Assembly (NCBI GenBank): GCA_903831165.1
Contig: CAIKWV010000623.1
Location: 1 to 7,722, forward strand
DNA length: 7,722 nt
From: an uncultured cyanobacterium
GTDB taxonomy: Bacteria > Cyanobacteriota > Cyanobacteriia > PCC-6307 > Cyanobiaceae
Direction: 5' to 3'
Shown here: positions 1-6,677 of the stretch, one piece after another
Position numbering within the stretch: position 1 is the first letter of the stretch
Layout: every line of letters begins with the position of its first letter
Notes under the pieces: generated by a model
Told to the model about the DNA's origin: nothing
Seen by the model: only the letters and a program-made list of their open reading frames with translations
Database searches by the model: none
Program-made: the position numbers and the translations under genes

Positions 1-1
1 C

Positions 2-1381
2 GACAGCCGCGGCGATCTGGCCGGTGCCCTGTTTGTGCCCCTGGTGGGGGAGCGCTTCGATGGCCACCGCTTTGTCGAGGCGGCCCTGGAGCGGGCGGCG
101 GCGGTCGTGGTCCAGCGTGATCGCATTGAGGCGGCGGCGATGCAGGCCCTGGCCCAGCGGCTCGGCAAACCGATCTGGCCTGTCGAGGACAGCCAGCTGG
201 CCTATCAGCAGTTGGGCCGCCTCTGGCGCCAGGAGCTGTTGGCGCCGGTGGTGGCGGTGACGGGTTCGGCCGGCAAGACCACCACCCGCGAGGTGATCCG
301 CGCCGCCCTGGCGTCTCTGGGGCCGGTGGTGGCCAGCAGCGGCAATGAGAACAACGACATCGGCGTGCCCCTGACCCTGTTCAAGGCCAGCGGCAGCACG
401 GCAGCCCTGGTGGTGGAGATGGGCATGCGGGGGCTGGGCGAGATCGAGCGGCTGAGCCTTTGCGCCGAACCCGACGTGGCGGTGATCACCAACATCGGCA
501 CGGCCCACATCGGCCGGCTCGGCAGCCGGGAGGCCATTGCCACCGCCAAGTGCGAGATCACCACGGCCCTGCGGGCCGATGGGCTGGTGGTGATTCCGGC
601 CGGTGATCCGCTGCTTGAGCGGGCCCTGGCTGCTGTCTGGAGTGGGCGGGTGCGGCGGGTGGCCCTGGCCGATGAGCTGGGTGGTTTCGATCCGGCGCTG
701 CCGGCGGCCGATCTGGTTGGGGTTCTGGAGGGGGCCGTGGGGGCTGAAGCCGGATCCGGGAGTTCGGCTGAGCGGCCTGCCCGCGGCGGCCTGCCCCGGT
801 TGCGCCTGGCCGATGGTGTCGTGATCCAGCTGCCGCTGGAGGGGCGCCACAATGCCCGCAATCTGTTGCTGGCGCTGGCGGTGGCCCTGGAGCTGGGGGT
901 GCCGGTTCCGGCACTCAGCGACCTGGATGTGGCGGTGCCCGGTGGCCGCAGCCGCCGCCTGTCGATCGGCGGCATCGAGGTGCTCGATGAGACCTACAAC
1001 GCTTCGCCCGAGGCGATGCTGGCGGCCCTGGAGCTGTTGGCCGATGCCGCTTGCGAGCCCCAGACGCCTCGCCGCCGCTTCGCCGTGCTCGGCACCATGC
1101 TCGAGCTGGGGGACCAGAGCCTGCCGCTGCATCGCCAGGTGGGGGCCCGGGCCCGGGAGCTGGGCCTCGATGGGTTGGTGATCGGGGCGGCAGGCGAGGA
1201 AGGCCAGGCGATGCTGGAGGGCGCTGCCGGCCTGGCCCAGCTGGTGCGGGTGGAGACGCCGGCCGAGGCCGCCGCCCCCCTGGTGAGCTGGCTGACGGCC
1301 GGCGATCTGCTGCTGCTCAAGGCCAGTCGGGGTGTGGCGCTGGAACAGTTGATGCCCCTGTTGGAGGGGGCGCTGGCATGA
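2..1381 (+). CDS. murF: UDP-N-acetylmuramoyl-tripeptide--D-alanyl-D-alanine ligase (MurF), 5' end outside window
   Basis: Cytoplasmic ATP-dependent ligase that adds D-Ala-D-Ala to UDP-MurNAc-tripeptide, the last soluble step of peptidoglycan precursor synthesis. The frame is open from base 2 and already reads DSRGDLAGALFVPLVGERFDGH, the conserved N-terminal Mur ligase stretch, so the true start lies upstream and the GTG at 35 is an internal Val codon. Visible are 459 residues; E. coli MurF has about 450. Motifs in order: P-loop VTGSAGKTTT (about 257-286), GNENNDIG (341-364), VVEMGMRGLGEIE, TNIGTAH, the SREAIATAKCEI stretch whose Lys (548-550) matches the carbamylated lysine of Mur ligases, the GRHNARN box, and DETYNASP (986-1009), a MurF hallmark. 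A Gly/Ala/Ser-rich loop at about 730-790 looks like an extra insertion in the central domain. The stop overlaps the next gene's start as ATGA, so the two are probably cotranscribed. Confidence 0.96.
   Translation, partial: DSRGDLAGALFVPLVGERFDGHRFVEAALERAAAVVVQRDRIEAAAMQALAQRLGKPIWPVEDSQLAYQQLGRLWRQELLAPVVAVTGSAGKTTTREVIRAALASLGPVVASSGNENNDIGVPLTLFKASGSTAALVVEMGMRGLGEIERLSLCAEPDVAVITNIGTAHIGRLGSREAIATAKCEITTALRADGLVVIPAGDPLLERALAAVWSGRVRRVALADELGGFDPALPAADLVGVLEGAVGAEAGSGSSAERPARGGLPRLRLADGVVIQLPLEGRHNARNLLLALAVALELGVPVPALSDLDVAVPGGRSRRLSIGGIEVLDETYNASPEAMLAALELLADAACEPQTPRRRFAVLGTMLELGDQSLPLHRQVGARARELGLDGLVIGAAGEEGQAMLEGAAGLAQLVRVETPAEAAAPLVSWLTAGDLLLLKASRGVALEQLMPLLEGALA
1363..1368 (+). 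promoter_or_regulatory. Ribosome binding site of the small exported-protein gene
   Basis: GGAGGG lies about 10 bases upstream of the ATG at 1378, inside the last codons of murF. It supports that ATG over the many upstream in-frame starts, which would lie within murF. Purine-rich sites of this quality are missing before the other starts in this window, which makes this one a useful discriminator. Confidence 0.6.
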
Positions 1382-1785
1382 GGCATGTCGGCTTGCCCAG
1401 GCAGCTGGGGACCCTCGCCCGGTTCGGTCTTTGTCTGGCCTGCCTGCCCTGGGCCGGGTTGCTGCTGGCCATGGAGCCGGTGGCGGCGGGCCCGCTGCCG
1501 GCCGGATCGCTGCTGCCGCTGGAGTCGGAGGCTTTTCGAGCTCGCTACGGCCAGGAGGCCCTGTTCCGCCTGCGCCTGGGGGTCGATGCGGCCCTCAGCC
1601 CGTCTGCAAGCTCTCCTGGTGTGGTCTCAGGGGCGCAGCCGGCTGCTTCTGGCCCCTGCCCGCCCTCAGGCTGGACTGCCTCGCCGGAGCGGCGCCAGTT
1701 TGATCAGGCGCTGGAGCAGCACCGCTACTACGCCGCTGGCCAGGTGCTCGGGCTCTGGCAGCGGCGCCATGGTGCCTGCCCCTGA
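1378..1785 (+). CDS. Small putative exported protein of unknown function
   Basis: A 135-residue protein I do not recognise. Its ATG overlaps the murF stop (ATGA) and has a Shine-Dalgarno-like GGAGGG upstream. The N-terminus looks like a signal peptide: Arg at 2, 8 and 15, a hydrophobic run at about 16-31, and a possible cleavage site after PVAA (about 37). There is no cysteine placed as in a lipobox. The mature part has a segment FRARYGQEALFRLRLGVD (53-70), a Pro/Ser/Ala-rich linker (about 73-103) and a C-terminal amphipathic segment with Arg/Gln/Tyr/Trp (104-132). Only two cysteines lie in the mature part, C94 and C134, so a disulfide in the periplasm is possible. The structured ends around a loose linker, the signal and the RBS argue for a real gene. 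The link to murF suggests, but does not show, an envelope role. Confidence 0.72.
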   Translation: MRHVGLPRQLGTLARFGLCLACLPWAGLLLAMEPVAAGPLPAGSLLPLESEAFRARYGQEALFRLRLGVDAALSPSASSPGVVSGAQPAASGPCPPSGWTASPERRQFDQALEQHRYYAAGQVLGLWQRRHGACP

Positions 1786-1890
1786 GGCCGGTCTGAATCG
1801 CGGGGCAGAGAGCCGTGGGGTTGAGCGAATCGACGTTGGTTTGTGGCCGGGATGTCTCGATAGGCCTCATGTCAGCCGCGGGCTCTGCCC
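1786..1890. terminator. Convergent intergenic region with a possible long-range inverted repeat
   Basis: The 105 bases between the two convergent transcription units must hold their ends. GGGCAGAG (1803-1810) and CTCTGCCC (1883-1890) are perfect 8-bp inverted copies. The second copy touches the glmU stop codon. The intervening loop is about 72 bases and there is no U-rich tract, so this is not a classical intrinsic terminator. It may be chance in GC-rich DNA. No gene is seen here. Confidence 0.2.
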
Positions 1891-3270
1891 TCAGCCCCGC
1901 CCTTCCTTGACCACCTGGCGGGCGCGGCCGAAGGCCAGCGCACCGGCGGGCACGTCGTCGGTGAGGGTGGAGCCGGCCGCCACGGTCACCCGCTCGCCGA
2001 GCTGGATCGGCGCCACCAGGGTGGAGTTGGCGCCGGTCTTGCTGCCGGCGCCGATGGCGGTGCGGTGCTTGCGCACGCCGTCGTAGTTGGCGGTGACCGT
2101 GCCGGCCCCGACGTTGACGCCGGCGCCGAGATCCGCATCCCCCAGGTAACTGAGGTGGTTGGCCTTGACCCCTTCCCCCAGTTGGCTGTTCTTGACTTCG
2201 ACGAAGTTGCCGATGCGGCTGCCGGCACCGAGGTGGGCCCCAGCCCGCAGCTGGGCGTAGGGGCCGATCACGCAGCCCTGCTCCACCGCCACGTCCCGCA
2301 GCACCGAGAACAGCACCTCCACACCGCTGCCAAGGCGGCTGTTCTCGATCAGGCTGCCCGGGCCGATGCGGCAGCCCGTGCCGATGACGTTGTCGCCGCG
2401 GAAATGGCACTGGGGCTCCACCACCACATCGCGCTCGAAGCGGGTGCCCTCGCTCAGGGTGCAGCTGGCCGGGTCGCTGAAGGTGACCCCTTCGGCCATC
2501 CAGTGCCGCCGCAGCCGCTGTTGCAGCACCGCCTCGCACTGGGCCAGCTGCAGCCGGTCGTTGATGCCGTTGATCTCATCGGCATCGGCCACCTCCAGGT
2601 GCATGGCCGGGCTGAGCATGGCGACGGTGTCGGTCAGGTAGAGCTCCCCCTGGTCGTTGTCGGTGGCCAGCAGGGGCAGTACCGCCGCCAGCTTCGGCCA
2701 GTCGAAGCAGTAGATGCCGGCATTGGTGAGGGTGTTGCGGCGCTGCGCTTCGGTGCAGTCGCGGTGCTCGATGATCGCGCTGACGGTGCCACTCTGGGCG
2801 CCACCTTGGGCGCCACTGTCTTGCGCGCCACTGTCATCGGCGACCACCCGCCCGTAGCCGGTCGGATCGGCGAGACGGGCACTGAGCAGGGTGACGGCGG
2901 CGCCGCTGGCGCGGTGTTGCTCCAGCAGTTGTTCGAGGGTTTCGGGGCGCAGCAGCGGCACGTCGCCGTTGAGCACCAGCAATTGGCCCTCGAAGCCCTG
3001 CAGGGGCTTGAGCAGTTGCTGCACGGCGTGGCCCGTGCCGTTCTGGGGTTGCTGCAGCACGAACTCCAGTCCGCCATGGCCGGCAAGGGTGCTCTCGACC
3101 CGTTCGGCCTGATGGCCGACGATCAGCAGACGCCGCTCGGGATGGAGATGCTCACAGCTGGCCAACACCCGCTCCACCAGGGTGGAGCCCGCCAGGGGCT
3201 GCAGCACCTTGGGCAGATCGCTTTTCATCCGGGTTCCCTTTCCGGCAGCCAGAACGGCAACGGCGAGCAT
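1891..3270 (-). CDS. glmU: Bifunctional UDP-GlcNAc pyrophosphorylase / glucosamine-1-phosphate acetyltransferase (GlmU)
   Basis: Makes UDP-N-acetylglucosamine from glucosamine-1-phosphate in two steps: acetylation by the C-terminal domain, uridylylation by the N-terminal domain. The product feeds peptidoglycan and lipopolysaccharide synthesis. The ATG at 3270 gives 459 residues (E. coli 456) and places [17 protein letters not shown] at residues 7-23, as expected; the reading frame extends further upstream but only as unconserved sequence. Uridylyltransferase marks: LNGDVPLL with metal-binding D103, GYGRV (138-142), NAGIY (183-187), and N237 in EINGIND. From about 290 the left-handed beta-helix hexapeptide repeats follow, with R342, K360, H372 in [10 protein letters not shown] (the catalytic His position, E. 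coli H363) and NYDG (395-398). Residues 145-161 form a Ser/Gly/Ala/Gln repeat insertion absent from E. coli GlmU. It is the last gene of the aroA group, 28 bases after the methyltransferase gene. Confidence 0.97.
   Translation of the reverse strand: MLAVAVLAAGKGTRMKSDLPKVLQPLAGSTLVERVLASCEHLHPERRLLIVGHQAERVESTLAGHGGLEFVLQQPQNGTGHAVQQLLKPLQGFEGQLLVLNGDVPLLRPETLEQLLEQHRASGAAVTLLSARLADPTGYGRVVADDSGAQDSGAQGGAQSGTVSAIIEHRDCTEAQRRNTLTNAGIYCFDWPKLAAVLPLLATDNDQGELYLTDTVAMLSPAMHLEVADADEINGINDRLQLAQCEAVLQQRLRRHWMAEGVTFSDPASCTLSEGTRFERDVVVEPQCHFRGDNVIGTGCRIGPGSLIENSRLGSGVEVLFSVLRDVAVEQGCVIGPYAQLRAGAHLGAGSRIGNFVEVKNSQLGEGVKANHLSYLGDADLGAGVNVGAGTVTANYDGVRKHRTAIGAGSKTGANSTLVAPIQLGERVTVAAGSTLTDDVPAGALAFGRARQVVKEGRG
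2785..2835 (-). repeat. In-frame degenerate tandem repeat inside glmU (DSGAQ-type units)
   Basis: The coding strand reads Asp-Ser-Gly-Ala-Gln twice, followed by Gly-Gly-Ala-Gln and Ser-Gly-Thr. On the plus strand the corresponding unit, GCGCCAC-T plus a few bases, recurs four times with 12-15 base spacing. The whole keeps the reading frame. It sits between GYGRVV and the conserved IIEHRDCT segment, a surface loop of the uridylyltransferase domain, and adds about 14 residues relative to E. coli. Confidence 0.7.
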
Positions 3271-3298
3271 CGGTGAGCGGGGATGGCTGGGGCGGAAT

Positions 3299-4576
3299 CT
3301 ACCGGGGCCCATCCGGGGCATCCGGCTGCTCCGGCTGCTGGCTCGGCTCGGCGCCGATCTGGCCCCGCGGGTTCAGGGGCAGCTGGGATCCGGCCTGGCG
3401 CGGGTGGCGATGGCGCCGCGCCAGCCCCCAGCGCCGTTGCCAGTGACTGCTGGGTTCGGCGGCACTCAGGCCTTGATCCCGCTGGCGGCGCTCCAGGATC
3501 TCGGCTGCTGAATCGTGGAGCGAGTGATCGCGATAGGGCTCGCCGGCCCGGCAAGCCAGGTGCTCCCGTTCCATCGGGCTCAGGGACCGCAGGACGCCTC
3601 CCGACGGCAGCGGCGTGGGGCTGGCCACGGTGCCGGCACTCCAGATTTCAGGCAGCGGCTGCGCTGTCGCCTCGGCCCGTTCCGCGAATTGGACCCGGGT
3701 CGGACTGCTGGTGCCTGCGCCGGAAATGGCAGCACGGTCGGCTTCGCCCCTTCCGTCATCCCACCCCGTCGTTTCCCCATGGGCGTTGACGTCGGTTCGC
3801 CTGGCCAGCCCCCGATCGCGGCTGGCTTCGCCGCCCTGTTCAGGCCTTGCATCTGAATTCGTTCCGGCTCTCGCCTGCATCGCTGACGTCGTGGTGTTCG
3901 GCTGCTCGATCGCGCTGCCGTCCGGAGCGCAGATCGCCGCCAGCTGCAGGCCGGCGAGCACCAGGGCCTGGCGCACCGCCGCCGCAGAGCAGTAGGTGAG
4001 CAGCCGCCCCTCGGGGGCCAGCAGGCCGGCCAGATCCCCCAGAAATTCCTGGGACCAGAGCTGGGGGCAGTGCCGAGGCGAAAAGCCATCGTGCAGCACC
4101 AGGTCACAGCGGCCCTCGAGGCGAGCCAGCAGCTCGCTCAGGCGGGCGCGGCCATCGCCCCAGAGCAGCCGCTCGCCGCTGCAGAGGCCCTCCAGCTCAG
4201 CCAGCACGGGGCCAGGCCACTGGCGGCGAAAACCGTCATCGGCCAGGGCCAGCTGCAGGGGCCGTCGATCCAGCTCCAGACCCCACCAGTCCAGCGCCAG
4301 TCCCCGCTCCTGGCAGGCCTGCACCAGGGCGGCGGTGTTGGTGCCCGTGCCCACAGCCACCTCGACCACCCGCAGGCGGCTGCCGACGGCGAAACGCTCC
4401 AGCTGGGCCGGTGCCACGAACACCCGCCGGGCTTCGGCCAAGGCGCCGTCGGCGCAGTGGAAGCCCTCGCCGAATTGCTCGCTGAACAGGCTGAAACTGC
4501 CGTCCCGGCTGCGGCGGGGCACCAGCGCCGGAGGTTCCGACGCCGGTGGGCATGCTGCGATCGGGCCCTCCCGCAT
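3299..4576 (-). CDS. MnmC-like tRNA (5-methylaminomethyl-2-thiouridine) methyltransferase domain protein (DUF752), with large internal insertion
   Basis: A 425-residue SAM-dependent methyltransferase resembling the C-terminal half of E. coli MnmC; no oxidase domain is present, as in stand-alone MnmD-type proteins. The family methylates nm5U to mnm5U at the tRNA wobble position; the exact substrate here is inferred. Conserved N-terminal marks are [16 protein letters not shown] (25-40), the SAM loop [11 protein letters not shown] (70-80), an acidic strand end GLELD (99-103), and [19 protein letters not shown] (161-179), matching the family DGFSP...P..W motif. [12 protein letters not shown] (199-210) closes the Rossmann part. 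Residues about 220-308 are an unconserved hydrophilic insertion. The conserved sequence resumes with [10 protein letters not shown] (310-319) and [17 protein letters not shown] (334-350). A basic and proline-rich tail ends the protein. The ATG at 4576 follows the aroA stop by 12 bases, so it is probably translated from the aroA message. Confidence 0.85.
   Translation of the reverse strand: MREGPIAACPPASEPPALVPRRSRDGSFSLFSEQFGEGFHCADGALAEARRVFVAPAQLERFAVGSRLRVVEVAVGTGTNTAALVQACQERGLALDWWGLELDRRPLQLALADDGFRRQWPGPVLAELEGLCSGERLLWGDGRARLSELLARLEGRCDLVLHDGFSPRHCPQLWSQEFLGDLAGLLAPEGRLLTYCSAAAVRQALVLAGLQLAAICAPDGSAIEQPNTTTSAMQARAGTNSDARPEQGGEASRDRGLARRTDVNAHGETTGWDDGRGEADRAAISGAGTSSPTRVQFAERAEATAQPLPEIWSAGTVASPTPLPSGGVLRSLSPMEREHLACRAGEPYRDHSLHDSAAEILERRQRDQGLSAAEPSSHWQRRWGLARRHRHPRQAGSQLPLNPRGQIGAEPSQQPEQPDAPDGPR
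3650..3919 (-). other. In-frame insertion in the methyltransferase gene with atypical codon use
   Basis: About 90 codons between the end of the Rossmann fold (AAICAPDG) and the conserved [10 protein letters not shown] segment. The encoded stretch is hydrophilic, rich in Ala, Gly, Thr, Glu and Arg, with no recognisable motif. Its codons differ from the flanks: AGA, several AGG, GGA, TCA, AAT and GAA appear here, while the neighbouring conserved parts almost always use G/C-ending CGC/CGG, GGC and GAG. I see no terminal inverted repeats or clear target duplication, so I do not call it a mobile element. Confidence 0.6.
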
Positions 4577-4588
4577 GGCCTGGCCGCC

Positions 4589-5959
4589 TCAGGCCCGCAG
4601 CCGTTTCAGGTCCTCCCAGAAGCCGGGATAGGAGACCGCCGCCGCCTCCGGATCCAGCAGCCAGGTGTCGCCCTTGGCCACCAGGGAGGCCACCGCCAGG
4701 CTCATCGCCACGCGGTGGTCGGTTTCGCTGTTCACCGTGGCGCCGCGCAGCTGCACCCCGCCGGCGATCGTCAGCCCATCGGCGTGTTCCTCCAGCTGGG
4801 CCCCCATGGCACCGAGCTGGCGGGCCATCACCGCCAGCCGGTCGGTCTCCTTGACCCGCAGCTCCTCGGCGCCGCTGATGCGGCTGACCCCTTCGGCGCA
4901 GCAGGCCGCCACCGCCAGTACCGGGATTTCATCCACCAGTCGGGGGATCAGGTCGCCGCCGATCGAGAAGGCCCGCAGCGGCCCATGGCAGACGCGCAGA
5001 TCCCCCACCGGCTCGCCGGCCACATCGCGGCGATCCAGGATCTCCAGACGGGCACCCATGGCTTCGAGCACCTCCAGGATGCCGGTGCGGCTGGGGTTGA
5101 GCCCCACGTTCTGCACCGTCAGCTCCGCCCCCGGGGTGATGGCGGCCGCCACCAGCCAGAAGGCGGCCGAGCTGATGTCCCCCGGCACGGTCACCGCCTG
5201 GCCGCGCAGCGCCGGGCCGGGCCTCACCGTGACCTCCGTGCCGCCGGGGCCGGCGACCGTCAGATCGGCGCCGAAGGCCCGCAACATGCGCTCGCTGTGG
5301 TCGCGGGAGAGGGCCGGTTCGATCACCGTGGTGGGCCCGTCGGCGGTGAGGGCCGCCAGCAGCAGGGCGCTCTTCACCTGGGCGGAGGCCACCGGCGTGT
5401 GGATCGTGGCGCCATGCAGGGCCCGGCCCTGGATCGCCAGGGGCGCCAGTTCACCCTGGCGGCGGCCGGCGATCGTGGCACCCATCTGGGCCAACGGAAC
5501 CGTGACCCGGCGCATCGGCCGCCGCCGCAGCGAGCCGTCACCGGTGAGCACGAAATGGCGATCGTGGCGCCCCGCCAACAGACCCAGCATCAGCCGCATC
5601 GTCGTGCCGGAGTTGCCGCAGTCGAGGATGTCGGCCGGTTCCTGGAAGCCATCGAGACCCACGCCCCGAACGATCACCTCGCGGCCCACCTCGATCGGGC
5701 TCACGTCCACGCCCATGGCTCGCAGGCAAGCTGCGGTGCTGAGGGGATCCTCCGCCGGCAGCAGGCCCTCGATGCGCGTTTCCCCCTCGGCGATGGCGCC
5801 GAACAGCAGGGCCCGGTGCGAGATCGACTTGTCCCCCGGCACCCGGACCTGGCCCCGGAGGCTGCCGCCGGCCGGCAGTCGCAACTCGGGCGTGAGCAGG
5901 GAGCCGCCACCGCCGGGACTGGACGGCGGGCCTGGAAGCGCAATCTCGGGGCTGGACAC
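4589..5959 (-). CDS. aroA: 3-phosphoshikimate 1-carboxyvinyltransferase (EPSP synthase, AroA)
   Basis: Transfers the enolpyruvyl group of PEP to shikimate-3-phosphate in the shikimate pathway, which supplies aromatic amino acids and the aromatic precursors of quinones. It has 456 residues (usual 430-450). Substrate-site marks: [13 protein letters not shown] (42-54; K44, S45, R49), [17 protein letters not shown] (114-130), [13 protein letters not shown] (140-152), SAQVKSALL (192-200), SRDHSERML (218-226), VDEIPVLAV (342-350) with catalytic Asp343, ELRVKETDR (366-374) with E371, and DHRVAMS (414-420). Gly118 matches E. coli Gly96, whereas the glyphosate-tolerant CP4 enzyme has Ala there, so ordinary glyphosate sensitivity is expected (inference). 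The GTG at 5959 is the farthest start; the first 25-30 residues are Pro/Gly-rich and unconserved and no clear ribosome binding site is visible, so the true start could be further in. First gene of the aroA-methyltransferase-glmU group. Confidence 0.96.
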   Translation of the reverse strand: MSSPEIALPGPPSSPGGGGSLLTPELRLPAGGSLRGQVRVPGDKSISHRALLFGAIAEGETRIEGLLPAEDPLSTAACLRAMGVDVSPIEVGREVIVRGVGLDGFQEPADILDCGNSGTTMRLMLGLLAGRHDRHFVLTGDGSLRRRPMRRVTVPLAQMGATIAGRRQGELAPLAIQGRALHGATIHTPVASAQVKSALLLAALTADGPTTVIEPALSRDHSERMLRAFGADLTVAGPGGTEVTVRPGPALRGQAVTVPGDISSAAFWLVAAAITPGAELTVQNVGLNPSRTGILEVLEAMGARLEILDRRDVAGEPVGDLRVCHGPLRAFSIGGDLIPRLVDEIPVLAVAACCAEGVSRISGAEELRVKETDRLAVMARQLGAMGAQLEEHADGLTIAGGVQLRGATVNSETDHRVAMSLAVASLVAKGDTWLLDPEAAAVSYPGFWEDLKRLRA

Positions 5960-6053
5960 GCCGGCAGCGGCAGGGAGGAGCCGATCCTATGGAGCCGGTT
6001 CGAGAGCCCTGTCTATGGGATGGGGTTGGCCCTGCTCAGGCGCGACTGCCGTT
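5960..6053. other. Intergenic region upstream of aroA
   Basis: Together with the adjoining tandem repeat this forms the 124-base gap between the DUF2605-like gene and aroA. It is a little less GC-rich than its surroundings. On the minus strand CATAGAC and CATAGGAT are the only sequences resembling -10 elements, and no convincing -35 accompanies them. A promoter for aroA would be expected here, but I cannot place it. Confidence 0.3.
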
Positions 6054-6098
6054 TCAAGGCTCGCTGGCTCAAGGCTCGCTGCCTCAAGGCTGGATGCC
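6054..6098 (-). repeat. Three 15-bp tandem repeats spanning the 3' end of the DUF2605-like gene
   Basis: Units at 6054-6068, 6069-6083 and 6084-6098 each begin, on the plus strand, with TCAAGGCT. The first two differ by one base (TCAAGGCTCGCTGGC and TCAAGGCTCGCTGCC). The third, inside the gene, diverges after TCAAGGCT. Read on the minus strand each unit ends in CCT-TGA. The gene's own stop (6084-6086) is therefore followed by two more TGA codons, at 6069-6071 and 6054-6056, all in the same frame at five-codon spacing. A tandem duplication of the gene's last codons explains the pattern. Confidence 0.75.
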
Positions 6099-6413
6099 GG
6101 CCGCCCGCAGGCTGCTTGAGAGGGACCACACCTCCACCAGCAGCTGGTGCCAGGGGGCGATCGTGGCCATGTCCAGGGCCATCGGCGCCGGTGCGGCGGC
6201 CCGCAGCGCTCGGGCGGCCCGCAGCTCGGCCCGGGCTTCCAGCAGGCGCCCCTCCAGGCTCAGCTGGGCGGCCAGCGGCAACACCGTTTCGGGACAGTTC
6301 TGCACCAGCAGCAGCCCCCGCTCAAAAGAAGCGGCGAAATCGTCCAGCAGCGGGCCCAGCACCTGCTCCAGCAGCTCGCCGGCGGATTCGGGAGTGGGAG
6401 AGGGCAAGGACAT
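6084..6413 (-). CDS. DUF2605-like small cyanobacterial protein of unknown function
   Basis: A 109-residue soluble, largely helical protein. It matches my recollection of DUF2605, a family confined to cyanobacteria with no established function. The marks are ELLEQVLGPLLDDFAASFERG (13-33), corresponding to the family's LL..VL.PLLDDF..WF.R segment, a central Leu/Ala/Arg-rich helix (about 52-73), and IAPWHQLLVEVWSLSSSLR (85-103), corresponding to its PWH.L..E.W segment. Length fits the family. No signal peptide or membrane segment is seen. The ATG at 6413 is the only sensible start. It lies 12-13 bases after the most AT-rich block in the area and no Shine-Dalgarno sequence is visible. It stands apart from both neighbours (264 and 124 bases) and is probably transcribed alone. 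Confidence 0.75.
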   Translation of the reverse strand: MSLPSPTPESAGELLEQVLGPLLDDFAASFERGLLLVQNCPETVLPLAAQLSLEGRLLEARAELRAARALRAAAPAPMALDMATIAPWHQLLVEVWSLSSSLRAAGIQP

Positions 6414-6450
6414 GCACCCACTTTAGGAAAATCGGCGGGACGAATCGCCG
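6414..6450 (-). promoter_or_regulatory. Possible promoter region of the DUF2605-like gene
   Basis: The minus strand contains ATTTTCCTAAAG (6421-6432), the most AT-rich stretch in the area, directly upstream of the start. It could supply a -10 element (TAAAGT or CCTAAA). A 5-bp inverted repeat, CGGCG (6433-6437) with CGCCG (6446-6450), sits where a -35 region or an operator might be. No good -35 hexamer is seen, and transcription from here would leave a very short leader. Confidence 0.22.
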
Positions 6451-6677
6451 CCCTTGAGCTTGCTGCTCAGGCCGCCATCACCGGGCGACGTTGGCTGCGA
6501 TTTCCGACCGGAGCTGAGCTCGGCCGGGGAGCTGCCCTGATCAGCCAGCTGTTCCCCGGCCCATGCCAGCAGGCACGGTCAGGACTGATCAGCGGTTGAG
6601 CGCCGGGCTGCGTTCTGATCGCTGGATGGGTTCGGGATCGGGCCTTGATCAGCAACGGCAATTCACGCCTCGCCGGA
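6451..6677. other. Non-coding region with TGATCAGC/GATC motifs and small hairpins
   Basis: This is the gap between the Rrf2-type gene and the DUF2605-like gene. No conserved reading frame is seen. TGATCAGC occurs three times (6538-6545, 6586-6593, 6646-6653) and further GATC sites lie at 6617, 6636 and 6676. A 7-bp hairpin (6453-6459 with 6465-6471, one G-U pair, 5-base loop) would form in plus-strand RNA, but no T tract follows. It may hold the end of the ubiD-rrf2 message, regulatory sites for either neighbour, or a small RNA; none can be demonstrated here. Confidence 0.4.

Noticed and set aside
1051..1377. Upstream extension of the small exported-protein frame into murF.
   Set aside because: The extension is Arg/Pro/Gly-rich out-of-frame murF sequence; the ATG at 1378 has a ribosome binding site and a signal peptide directly after it.
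2065..3276. A 403-codon open frame on the plus strand, antisense to glmU.
   Set aside because: It mirrors the glmU codons and has no independent conserved features; glmU is certain on the other strand.
3271..3321. Longer GlmU start at 3321.
   Set aside because: It would add 17 unconserved residues before the LAAGKGTR motif and would overlap the end of the methyltransferase gene.
5993..6012. GGTTCGAGAGCCC resembles a tRNA T-arm.
   Set aside because: The flanking bases do not form the 5-bp T stem and no anticodon or D arm precedes it.
4070..6457. A 795-codon open frame on the plus strand, antisense to the methyltransferase, aroA and DUF2605-like genes.
   Set aside because: The encoded protein is His/Gln/Arg/Gly-rich with no motif, while the opposite strand carries clearly conserved enzymes. 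Long antisense frames are expected at this GC content.
6453..6471. A hairpin that might end the ubiD-rrf2 transcript.
   Set aside because: It is best paired in the plus-strand RNA, with no T tract; on the minus strand the stem is interrupted, and it lies close to the next gene.
6480..6540. Minus-strand GGTCGGAAATCGCAGCC slightly recalls the SRP RNA core GGAAGGAAGCAGCC.
   Set aside because: The essential GGAAGG apical motif and the symmetric internal loop are absent.
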